Below, one piece after another: positions 16,042 to 23,179 of a DNA stretch of 24,556 bases. Position 1 is the first letter of the stretch. Each line of letters starts with the position of its first letter. The stretch comes from UBA2272 sp034368805. GTDB lineage: Bacteria; Actinomycetota; Coriobacteriia; Anaerosomatales; Anaerosomataceae. The notes under the pieces were generated by a model, which worked only from the letters and a program-made list of their open reading frames with translations, was not told the origin of the DNA and ran no database searches. The stretch spans positions 1 to 24,556 of the forward strand of contig JAXMLJ010000022.1 in NCBI GenBank assembly GCA_034368805.1. Reading direction: 5' to 3'. Both the position numbers and the translations under genes were made by a program.

Positions 16042-16068
16042 TTGGCACTCGGAGGCAGTGAGTGCCAA
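16042..16068 (+). promoter_or_regulatory. CIRCE operator (HrcA binding site)
   Basis: TTGGCACTC, a 9-base spacer, then GAGTGCCAA: a perfect 9-N9-9 inverted repeat matching the CIRCE consensus TTAGCACTC-N9-GAGTGCTAA with one symmetric substitution per arm. It begins a few bases after the predicted transcription start, the usual repression site for HrcA. No hrcA gene lies in the window. Confidence 0.95.
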
Positions 16069-16161
16069 ATCCCGGTCGGAAGGGTACATAGGTATCCGCC
16101 GTGTTATCCACGGTGCCGGACGTGTCCATAACGTACGTGTAGGAAAACAGGAGGGTAGAGC

Positions 16162-16455
16162 ATGAATCTGAAGCCGCTGTTCGATAACGTTGTCGTCAAG
16201 CCGGCCAAGGCCGAGGAGCAGACCAAGAGTGGTCTGGTCATTCCGGACTCCGCCAAGGAGAAGCCCCAGAAGGGCGAAGTCGTCGCCGTTGGTGAGGGCC
16301 GTTGGGATGAAGACGGCGCCAAGCGCGTGCCGATGGACGTCAAGGTCGGCGATGTCGTCGTGTACAAAGAGTGGGGCAAGACCTCCATCAAGATCGATGG
16401 AGACGAGTACTTCATCATGTCGCAAAACGACATCCTGGCAGTCGTCCAGGGTTAG
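16162..16455 (+). CDS. groES: Co-chaperonin GroES
   Basis: Heptameric lid of the GroEL folding chamber, 97 residues, normal length. It starts MNLKPLFDNVVVKP, has the mobile loop region (about 17-33, EEQTKSGLVIPDSAKEK) that docks on GroEL, the KGEVVAVGEG segment, and ends YFIMSQNDILAVVQG. ATG 16162 follows AGGAGGG at 16149-16155. It is 48 bases upstream of groEL and shares the CIRCE-controlled promoter, so expression should rise on heat or misfolding stress when HrcA is inactive. Confidence 0.98.
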   Translation: MNLKPLFDNVVVKPAKAEEQTKSGLVIPDSAKEKPQKGEVVAVGEGRWDEDGAKRVPMDVKVGDVVVYKEWGKTSIKIDGDEYFIMSQNDILAVVQG

Positions 16456-16503
16456 TCGCACCCCGCATCGGCAAACGAATCATCAGAAGGAGGGACGTAC
16501 CCT

Positions 16504-18129
16504 ATGGCAAAGGACATCCGTTTCGACGAAGAGGCTCGCCGCGGTCTTGAGGTCGGCGTCAACAAGCTGGCCAATGCGGTCAAGGTGACCCTCGGCCCCC
16601 GCGGTCGCTACGTCGTGCTGGAGAAGAAGTTCGGTGCGCCGACGATCACCAATGACGGCGTGACCATCGCGCGCGAGATCGAGCTCGAGGATCCCATCGA
16701 GAACATGGGCGCGCAGCTCGTCAAGGAAGTCGCCACAAAGACCAACGACGTGGCCGGTGACGGCACCACCACCGCAACGCTGCTCGCGCAGGTCATCGTG
16801 CGCGAGGGTCTGCGCAACGTGGCGGCCGGCGCGAACCCGCTCGCGATCAAGCGCGGCATCGAGAAGGCCGTCGAGGTTGTGGTCGAGGCCATCAAGAGTC
16901 ACGCCAAGGAGATCGAGGACAAGGAAGAGATCGCGCACGTCGGCGCCATCTCGGCAGCCGATGAGACAATCGGCGCCAAGATCGCCGAGGCGATGGAGGT
17001 CGTGGGCAAGGACGGCGTCATCACCGTCGAGGAGAGCCAGACGTTCGGCATCGACATCGAGACCGTCGAGGGCATGCAGTTCGACAAGGGCTACATCTCG
17101 CCATACATGATCACGGACCCGGATCGCATGGAGGCCGTGATCGAGGACCCGCTCATCCTTATCGCCAACAGCAAGATCACCAACATCCAGGACCTGCTGC
17201 CGGTGCTGGAGAAGGTCATGCAGGCCGGCCGTCAGCTCCTGATCGTCGCCGAGGACCTCGAGGGTGAGGCGCTCGCCACGCTTATCGTGAACAAGCTCCG
17301 CGGCACCTTCACCTCCGTTGCCGTCAAGGCACCGGGTTTCGGTGATCGCCGCAAGCGCATGCTCGAGGACATCGCCATCGTCACCGGTGGCCAGGTCATC
17401 AGCGAGGAACTCGGCCACAAGCTCGAGAACGTCACGCTCGACATGCTCGGCCGCGCCGACAAGGTGAAGATCACCAAGGACGACACGACGATCATCGACG
17501 GTAAGGGCGACGAAGCGGCCATCAAGGCTCGCATCAGCCAGATCCGTTCCGAGATCGAGAACTCAGACTCCGACTTCGACCGTGAGAAGCTCCAGGAGCG
17601 TCTGGCCAAGCTCTCCGGCGGTGTGGCCATCATCAAGGTGGGCGCAGCCACGGAAGTCGAGCTCAAGGAGAAGAAGCACCGCATCGAGGACGCGCTCCAG
17701 GCGACCCGCGCGGCCGTCGAGGAGGGTATCGTCGCCGGCGGTGGCGTGGCTCTCACCGACGCCGCACCCGCGCTCGCGGCGCTCGAGCTCGAGGGTGACG
17801 AGATGATCGGCGTGCGCATCATCGCCAAGGCGCTCGATGAGCCGCTGAAGCAGATCGCGGCCAACGCCGGTTTCGAGGGTTCGGTCGTGGCCGAGAAGGT
17901 CAAGGCGCTCGGTGCGGGCGAGGGTCTCAACGCCGCTACCGGCGAGTACGGCGATCTGCTCAAGATGGGCGTCATCGACCCGGTCAAGGTCACCCGCTCG
18001 GCGCTGCAGAACGCCGCGTCGATCGCAGCACTGATCCTCATGACCGAAACGACCATCACGGACGTCCCGCAGAAGGACGATGCCGCTGCGGCAATGGCCG
18101 GCATGGGTGGTATGGGCGGGATGATGTAG
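16504..18129 (+). CDS. groEL: Chaperonin GroEL (60 kDa)
   Basis: ATP-dependent folding chaperonin of 541 residues. Hallmarks include TLGPRGRYVVLEKKFGAPTITNDG near residues 29-52, the nucleotide-binding DGTTTAT motif with Asp86, the apical domain, VKAPGFGDRRKRMLEDIAIVTGG near 276-298 (cited here as two adjoining stretches, VKAPGFGDRRKRM and LEDIAIVTGG), and a C-terminal GGMGGMM tail typical of the major housekeeping form. ATG 16504 follows AAGGAGGGAC. Only one groEL is in the window; many actinobacteria have a second elsewhere, which cannot be judged here. In several actinobacteria groES-groEL lies downstream of tsaD, as it does here after one inserted gene. Confidence 0.98.
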   Translation: MAKDIRFDEEARRGLEVGVNKLANAVKVTLGPRGRYVVLEKKFGAPTITNDGVTIAREIELEDPIENMGAQLVKEVATKTNDVAGDGTTTATLLAQVIVREGLRNVAAGANPLAIKRGIEKAVEVVVEAIKSHAKEIEDKEEIAHVGAISAADETIGAKIAEAMEVVGKDGVITVEESQTFGIDIETVEGMQFDKGYISPYMITDPDRMEAVIEDPLILIANSKITNIQDLLPVLEKVMQAGRQLLIVAEDLEGEALATLIVNKLRGTFTSVAVKAPGFGDRRKRMLEDIAIVTGGQVISEELGHKLENVTLDMLGRADKVKITKDDTTIIDGKGDEAAIKARISQIRSEIENSDSDFDREKLQERLAKLSGGVAIIKVGAATEVELKEKKHRIEDALQATRAAVEEGIVAGGGVALTDAAPALAALELEGDEMIGVRIIAKALDEPLKQIAANAGFEGSVVAEKVKALGAGEGLNAATGEYGDLLKMGVIDPVKVTRSALQNAASIAALILMTETTITDVPQKDDAAAAMAGMGGMGGMM

Positions 18130-18161
18130 CACCCGCGTGTTCACGCGCCCTTCCCTTCCAA

Positions 18162-18200
18162 AGCGGAGCCCCGGCGATAGCGCCGGGGCTCCGCTCGTTT
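18162..18200 (+). terminator. Intrinsic terminator after groEL
   Basis: A perfect 15-bp GC-rich stem AGCGGAGCCCCGGCG (18162-18176) with its complement at 18181-18195, tetraloop ATAG, then CGTTT. It starts 33 bases after the groEL stop and closes the chaperonin unit. Confidence 0.88.
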
Positions 18201-18339
18201 GGCCGACGAGTTGTGCCTGGTGTGAGCGGTCGCCTGGGACTGCCGGATGGCTGCACTACTCAACAAGCGGTCGATATCTGCCGATGAGTGGAGTATTCGG
18301 GCGATTCTCTGCCGATAGAGAGAGCAGGCGCACAGCGGC

Positions 18340-20265
18340 ATGAAGTTCAGGCATCGCATAACCGCTCTTGCGACCGTCGGCGTCGTGGCGATCGCGCTCG
18401 CGGCCTTCGGCGTCCTCTCCCCTGTTCTCGCGAGCAACGCCGACCAGGAGGCGGCATTCGAGCGAGCGCTGTTGGTGGAGCGTGTCCATGTAGAGGCGCA
18501 GGACGCCGCGCGTCTCGGGGAGGTATTCGTCACCGGCGGTTCCGGAGACGACCTGATCGCGTTCGAAGAGGCAGCGATGCGCTTCGAGCGCAGCATCGCC
18601 CGGTATCGGACGTTGGTGGGCGATAGCGCCTTGGCTGCGGGGCCGACGGCCGAGTACGTCGCACATGCCGAGGAGTCGTGGGCCGATGTGCGCTCGGCGG
18701 TGAGCGGCCGGGCGGCCGGGGTGATAGTTCCCGCCGAGGCGACTGTTCGCATCACTGGCGCGATCGGCTCGCTCATGGCCTCTCTGGAGGACCTGGCGGC
18801 CGATGAGTCCGAGCGGGCGCGGGAGGCCACGAGCCGTGTGGGCGCGAGCGTCGTGGGCGCCAGGACCACCGTGGTGGTACTCGGGTTGGCGGCAGTAGCT
18901 GTGATCGTTGCGGTCACGGTGTTCGCTTCGCGCTCGGTGGCACGTCCCTTGACGAAGCTTGACGATGCCGTGCAGCGCCTCGCAGCGGGCGATCTCGAGC
19001 ATCCGGTACCACAACTCGGTAAGGACGAGATCGGAGAGGTCGCATCGGCAGTCGAGCAGCTCCGCGTGAGTCTACGAGAGGCGCTTGCCGCACTCCACTC
19101 GGAGATCGAAGAGCGGACCACCACGGAAGAGGCGCTGGCCGAGGCCAACCACGAGCTGAACCGGCTCCTCGATGGCGCACGTCACGCGAGTGATGAGATG
19201 CACGTGATGGGCGAGATGGGCGAGATGGGCGAGCTGTTGCAAGCGGATCTGTCGTGGGACGAGGCATACGCGGTCATGGCGAGCTACGGCCGGAGGCTGT
19301 TCGAGCGGCTCGACGGCGCGCTCTACCTGTACGGTGCTTCGGACGGTGAGCTCGAGCGCAAGGTCGATTGGGGAGACAGCGGGATCCAGGCCGAACGCTA
19401 CAGGCCCGAGGAATGCTGGTCGCTTCGGACCGGTAAGCCGCACTGGGTCCGGTTCGGGGAGCCCGATCTGCCCCCGTGCGCCCATATCGACGCACCGGAT
19501 TCCTGTTCCGCGTGCGTTCCGCTCGTCGCGCATGGTGAGGTGCTTGGCACGATCGTCCTGCTCGGTCCGGCCGGAGAGTCCCTGACCGGGGAGCAGGGCA
19601 CGTTCGAGCACATGGCCGGCATCGTCGCGGCCTTCGCCGGCCGCGTGGCGCTCGCGATCTCGAATATGCAGTTGCGCGAGACGCTCAGAGAGCAGTCGCT
19701 GCGCGATCCTCTGACCGGGCTGTACAACCGCCGGATCATGGAAGAGGCGCTTACTCGCGAGATCGCCAGGGCCGGCCGCGAGGTCACGCCGTTGGTTGTC
19801 GGTCTGATCGACATCGATCACTTCAAGGAGTTCAACGACACCTTCGGGCACGAGGCTGGAGACCACGTGCTCCGGGAAGTGGGTGCGTACCTGCGCGACA
19901 ACACGCGCGCCGGCGACGTTGTCTGCCGCTTCGGCGGTGAGGAGTTCGTCGTCATCTGGGCGGGGACCGATATCGCCGCAGGTTTCTCGCGCGCCGAGGC
20001 GCTGCGTCAGGGCGTCGGGGAGCTCGCGTTCGCGCTTGATGGCGAATCGATCGGCCAGGTCACGCTGTCCATCGGTGTGGCGCTCCTCGGTGAGCACGGC
20101 GACAGCGGCGACGCGCTGCTGTCCGCGGCCGATGCCGCGCTGTATGCCGCCAAGGCCGAGGGCCGCGACCGGGTCGTGCTGGCGCTCACTTCCGAGCGGC
20201 CGCACGAGCGTGAAGCGCTGTTGCCCAGAGCCGACCTCTCCACGCGCTCGCCCCGCATCGGATAG
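18340..20265 (+). CDS. Membrane diguanylate cyclase: 2TM-HAMP-GAF-GGDEF
   Basis: Predicted sensor of 641 residues that makes cyclic di-GMP. TM1 is about 8-30 and TM2 about 175-199, enclosing a ~145-residue extracytoplasmic helical sensor. A HAMP domain follows (200-250), then a coiled-coil linker with three tandem Met-Gly-Glu units (290-298), a GAF domain (about 300-450), and a GGDEF domain from DPLTGLYNRR. The active site is intact as GGEEF (532-536), and the inhibitory I-site RxxD is present (Arg523-Asp526). The GAF holds Cys359, His368, Cys380, His382, Cys389 and Cys392, a possible metal or redox site. The ATG 18340 start has only a weak purine-rich site upstream. No c-di-GMP receptor or phosphodiesterase is evident nearby. 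Confidence 0.93.
   Translation: MKFRHRITALATVGVVAIALAAFGVLSPVLASNADQEAAFERALLVERVHVEAQDAARLGEVFVTGGSGDDLIAFEEAAMRFERSIARYRTLVGDSALAAGPTAEYVAHAEESWADVRSAVSGRAAGVIVPAEATVRITGAIGSLMASLEDLAADESERAREATSRVGASVVGARTTVVVLGLAAVAVIVAVTVFASRSVARPLTKLDDAVQRLAAGDLEHPVPQLGKDEIGEVASAVEQLRVSLREALAALHSEIEERTTTEEALAEANHELNRLLDGARHASDEMHVMGEMGEMGELLQADLSWDEAYAVMASYGRRLFERLDGALYLYGASDGELERKVDWGDSGIQAERYRPEECWSLRTGKPHWVRFGEPDLPPCAHIDAPDSCSACVPLVAHGEVLGTIVLLGPAGESLTGEQGTFEHMAGIVAAFAGRVALAISNMQLRETLREQSLRDPLTGLYNRRIMEEALTREIARAGREVTPLVVGLIDIDHFKEFNDTFGHEAGDHVLREVGAYLRDNTRAGDVVCRFGGEEFVVIWAGTDIAAGFSRAEALRQGVGELAFALDGESIGQVTLSIGVALLGEHGDSGDALLSAADAALYAAKAEGRDRVVLALTSERPHEREALLPRADLSTRSPRIG
19207..19233 (+). repeat. 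Three tandem copies of ATGGGCGAG inside the cyclase linker
   Basis: Three perfect, in-frame 9-base units (19207-19215, 19216-19224, 19225-19233) encode Met-Gly-Glu three times in the HAMP-to-GAF signalling helix. Gain or loss of a unit would change linker length by three residues without a frameshift. Confidence 0.9.
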
Positions 20266-20300
20266 AATGCGGTCAGACGGGCGACGGAGGGGTTGCACGC

Positions 20301-20648
20301 ATGGACGCACGGTTCATGGCCGAATGGAATCGCATCAAGAACGAGCACACGCACGACCGTGACCAGTCGAACAACTACGGCTGCTTCAACGTGGAGACGT
20401 CGCGGAACTGCAACTACATCTACAACGCCCGTGCGTGTATCAGCTGCCACAACTGCGACAGCATCATCGAGTGCGTCCAGTGTGTGGACTGCCGTGACTG
20501 CGCGTTTTGCGTGGGGCTGAACGGAGCGCGGTTCCACATCCTCAACAAGGAGCACACCGAGGAAGAGTACTACGCGAAGCTGCGCGAACTGGGTGTCGAC
20601 TGGAACGTGCAGGCGTTCGATCCGATGGACCCGTACGCGTCGATCTGA
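20301..20648 (+). CDS. Cysteine-ladder protein of unknown function
   Basis: A 115-residue soluble protein without signal peptide or membrane segment. Ten cysteines (28, 37, 46, 49, 52, 58, 61, 64, 67, 70) lie within 43 residues, and every one falls on the same three-residue register. The cysteine tract ends in CVGLNGARFHILNKEHTEEEY (70-90, two joined stretches CVGLNGARFHI and LNKEHTEEEY), followed by a helical, acidic C-terminus. From memory, similar cysteine tracts followed by G-L-x-x-x-x-[YF]-x-I-x-N-K-x-[YH]-[ST]-x-E-E-Y occur in uncharacterised proteins of Patescibacteria. Metal binding or a cysteine-lined solenoid is possible; no function is assigned. ATG 20301 has GGAGGGG at 20286-20292. 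It is 35 bases after the cyclase and 24 before the PHP gene. Confidence 0.88.
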   Translation: MDARFMAEWNRIKNEHTHDRDQSNNYGCFNVETSRNCNYIYNARACISCHNCDSIIECVQCVDCRDCAFCVGLNGARFHILNKEHTEEEYYAKLRELGVDWNVQAFDPMDPYASI

Positions 20649-20672
20649 CCCTCTCGCAACGGACCGGGGGCC

Positions 20673-22379
20673 ATGGAGCACAGCACCCACCACGACGTCG
20701 CGCGTCACGAGGACGAACTCGCCGTCTGGCATGCGGAACTCGCCGAGATCGACCGGGCGATAGAGCGCTGCGAGTCGTTCAAGACACAGACGTTCGTCTT
20801 CGGTACCGGCGGTATCGTACTGCTGGCCAACTCGGCGTTCGAGACCGGGTCGGGGGGTACGGTCGCCGCGCCGCTCGTTCTATTGCTGATCGGCGTGGTG
20901 AGCGCGTTCCTCGGCATGTTCCTGGTGGATCGCGACGAGGCGATACTCGCGCTTCTCAACTACCGGGAGGCGGTGATCAAGCCCCGCGTCCGGGAGATCG
21001 TGGGAGATGAGGACGTCCTCGCCTCCTGGGAGTTCTACAATCGCGAGGTGTATGGACGGAACCAGTCGCTGTCACGCAAGTTCGCGCATCGGCTGACCGC
21101 GCCGTTCCCGCACGCGCTGTTCTACGTGTCGGGCGTGGGCTCGTACGGCTATCTGGTGTACCTGCGCCTGGCGACGACAGCGATCGATGGCCCCGGGTGG
21201 GCCTGGGCGCTCGTGTTGGCGGGAGCGGCCCTCGTCTACTCGTGGACTGCGGCGCTGCTTACGGGCGGGCAGTGGGCGCAGATCGGTTCGCCGACCGGTG
21301 AGCGGGGCATTCCGTTCCTGAGGAGACGCACGCGCACGCGGCTGCCCCGACCTGACGGGTGGTCTCCCGGCGACCCGCATACACACACGAACTGGAGCGA
21401 CGGCTGGCGCTCGGTGTGGGGACAGATCGCCTCGGCCGGGCGTCGTGACCTGCAGTGGCTCGCGATCACCGATCATGCCGGCCGTGTGGGCGAGGACTGG
21501 CGGGGGTACGTGGACACGCTCACCGAGGTGGAGCGTCGTCTCGGTGCGGTGACCGTCATCCCGGGTATCGAAGTGACGGTCGTGGACGATCCTCACCGTG
21601 AGGTGTGCGGCGACATGCTCGTGTACGGCTGGCCGTCGCACGGTGCGCCGCCTCCCGGTGATCGTGTGTCACCGCCCGCCAGCGTTCTGGCCAGACTCGC
21701 GGAGATGCCGGCTGCCTTCGGTGCGGCCGCACACCCGTTCAATGGCGGGGCGCCTATGGCAACGGGGATTCCCGGACTGCCGTTCGGGGCACCGGCGTGG
21801 ACCGACTGGGCGGCCAGCGGTCTGGCGTGCATGGAGCTGCTGTCGTTCGAGCGCTCGGCATCCGAATCGGCGCTCGAGCACTGGTTCGGCACGCTCGACG
21901 CCGCATGCGAAGGAGCACGACCCGTGATGGCCATCGCCGGCACGGACTCGCATATGCCGTGGCATGCGCCGGGATCGCGTGGGATGACCTGGGTGAGCCA
22001 CACCGGTACGGGCCGTCCGAACGCTCGCGCGGTGCTCGCGGCGCTTCAGGCGGGACGCTCGGTCGTCTCGGGGGTCGGCGATTTCGGCACGATCCACATC
22101 GGCGGCGCCGGACCCGGCGAGCGCATCGATGCCGCCGATCGCCACTCGGTCACGTGCACGCAGCGTCCCGCGCGCGGCCGGCGCTCGGTGCGTGTGACGC
22201 TCTACGGGCGTGGTCGTCGCGTGCTGGAGACAGCCGAGGGGCCGTTTGAGCCGACGTTCACCCTTGCGTGCGCGCTCGAGGCACCCGGGTACGTCGTCGC
22301 CCGTTTCGAGTTCGCGGCGGCCGGTAGGTCAGGCGGACGTGTCGCGGACGTCTGGACGAACCCGGTCTTCCTCGACTGA
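20673..22379 (+). CDS. Four-TM protein fused to CehA/McbA-like PHP metallohydrolase
   Basis: A 568-residue fusion. The N-terminal half has two TM pairs (about 40-57 and 64-84; 147-167 and 176-197) separated by a charged helical cytoplasmic segment (85-145). Residues about 230-470 are a PHP phosphoesterase domain with a full ligand set: GDPHTHTNWSDG (His236, His238, Asp243), ITDHAG (Asp267, His268), PGIEVTV (Glu300), AAHPFNGG (His354) and GTDSHMP (Asp425, His427). The last ~100 residues are beta-rich and end VADVWTNPVFLD, as in CehA/McbA-like proteins. The enzyme half should face the cytoplasm if the N-terminus does. Substrate is unknown. ATG 20673 follows a modest GGGGG site; the gene is 24 bases after the cysteine-rich gene. 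Confidence 0.88.
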   Translation: MEHSTHHDVARHEDELAVWHAELAEIDRAIERCESFKTQTFVFGTGGIVLLANSAFETGSGGTVAAPLVLLLIGVVSAFLGMFLVDRDEAILALLNYREAVIKPRVREIVGDEDVLASWEFYNREVYGRNQSLSRKFAHRLTAPFPHALFYVSGVGSYGYLVYLRLATTAIDGPGWAWALVLAGAALVYSWTAALLTGGQWAQIGSPTGERGIPFLRRRTRTRLPRPDGWSPGDPHTHTNWSDGWRSVWGQIASAGRRDLQWLAITDHAGRVGEDWRGYVDTLTEVERRLGAVTVIPGIEVTVVDDPHREVCGDMLVYGWPSHGAPPPGDRVSPPASVLARLAEMPAAFGAAAHPFNGGAPMATGIPGLPFGAPAWTDWAASGLACMELLSFERSASESALEHWFGTLDAACEGARPVMAIAGTDSHMPWHAPGSRGMTWVSHTGTGRPNARAVLAALQAGRSVVSGVGDFGTIHIGGAGPGERIDAADRHSVTCTQRPARGRRSVRVTLYGRGRRVLETAEGPFEPTFTLACALEAPGYVVARFEFAAAGRSGGRVADVWTNPVFLD

Positions 22380-22405
22380 CAGCCGCCCCGACGCTGGTGT
22401 GAGTC

Positions 22406-23083
22406 CTAGATCACGCCGAGTCCGTCGAGTACGAACCGGCCTCCCAGGTACACAAGGAACAGGGCCAGCGCGCCGATGACGAGGCGGTACGGTCGTTCGG
22501 GTAGCAGCCCGCGCCCGCGAGACACCGCCGCGATCACGAACCCGTACCAGGCGATGTCGGCCAGTTGGTGGCCGATGAAGAACGCGACGACCCCGAGCGC
22601 CCCGATGGCAAGCCCGTCGGAGGCCAGCTTCACGCCGATCGTCGCCCACCACAGCGTCCAGTACGGGTTGGAGAGGCTCACCGTGACGCCCTGCAGTATG
22701 GGACCGAAGCGCGACTCTGTGGCCGCAGGTCCGGCTGCGGGCACGATGGTCCCGCTGAGCGCGCCGCGCAGGAGGTCCTGGCCCATCCACAGCAAGATGG
22801 CACCTCCGACAAGGGCCAGGCCGGTCGCGACCGTCGCGTGACGGAGCACGTCTTGCAGCCCGAACGCGAACCCGATGAGCAGCGTCCCCTCCAGAAGCGC
22901 GTGGCCGACGAGCATCAGCGCCGCCGAGAGCGCGCCGCGCGTCATGGTGCGTGTGATCGTCACTGTCAGGTAGGGGCCGGGCGACATCGCACCCGACAGG
23001 CCTACGACGAAGGCGGCGCCCCCGAGCGCGAGCGCTTGTGCCAGCTGCCCGCTCACGTGAGTGGGACCGGTGTGGGGGCGCAT
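22406..23083 (-). CDS. LysE/RhtB-family amino-acid exporter
   Basis: A 225-residue inner-membrane protein with about six hydrophobic helices. The N-terminal signature GLSGAMSPGPYLTVTITRTM (residues about 28-47) contains the conserved S-P-G-P turn of the LysE/RhtB superfamily, and SLSNPYWTLWWATIG in the middle is the second typical region. Members export basic or small neutral amino acids and related metabolites; the substrate cannot be told from sequence. Length is a little above the family's usual ~200-215. It is convergent with the PHP gene (26-base gap) and divergent from ychF. The ATG at 23081-23083 has no strong ribosome binding site; an internal start is possible. Confidence 0.9.
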   Translation of the reverse strand: MRPHTGPTHVSGQLAQALALGGAAFVVGLSGAMSPGPYLTVTITRTMTRGALSAALMLVGHALLEGTLLIGFAFGLQDVLRHATVATGLALVGGAILLWMGQDLLRGALSGTIVPAAGPAATESRFGPILQGVTVSLSNPYWTLWWATIGVKLASDGLAIGALGVVAFFIGHQLADIAWYGFVIAAVSRGRGLLPERPYRLVIGALALFLVYLGGRFVLDGLGVI

Positions 23084-23105
23084 GGGCGGCTAGCGGTTTG
23101 CATGG

Positions 23106-23114
23106 TGGTATAGT
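23106..23114 (+). promoter_or_regulatory. Extended -10 promoter candidate for ychF
   Basis: TGGTATAGT reads as an extended -10 (TGN followed by TATAGT), 65 bases upstream of the ychF start in the divergent gap. No good -35 lies at the right distance, which extended -10 promoters tolerate. Confidence 0.5.
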
Positions 23115-23179
23115 AGCGCAGCGCGGAGGGCCGACAGGCCTGCGCGTGCGTCTGTCGTGTGCGAGAGGAGCCTCCTGAC

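Noticed and set aside
20263..20268. TAGAAT as a promoter for the cysteine-rich gene
   Set aside because: It overlaps the stop codon of the cyclase gene and has no -35 hexamer at suitable spacing; kept only as a caveat to the operon proposal.
23164..23175. AGGAG-C-CTCCT palindrome over the ychF ribosome binding site as a regulatory hairpin
   Set aside because: The loop would be one base, which is not sterically feasible for the full stem; likely chance.
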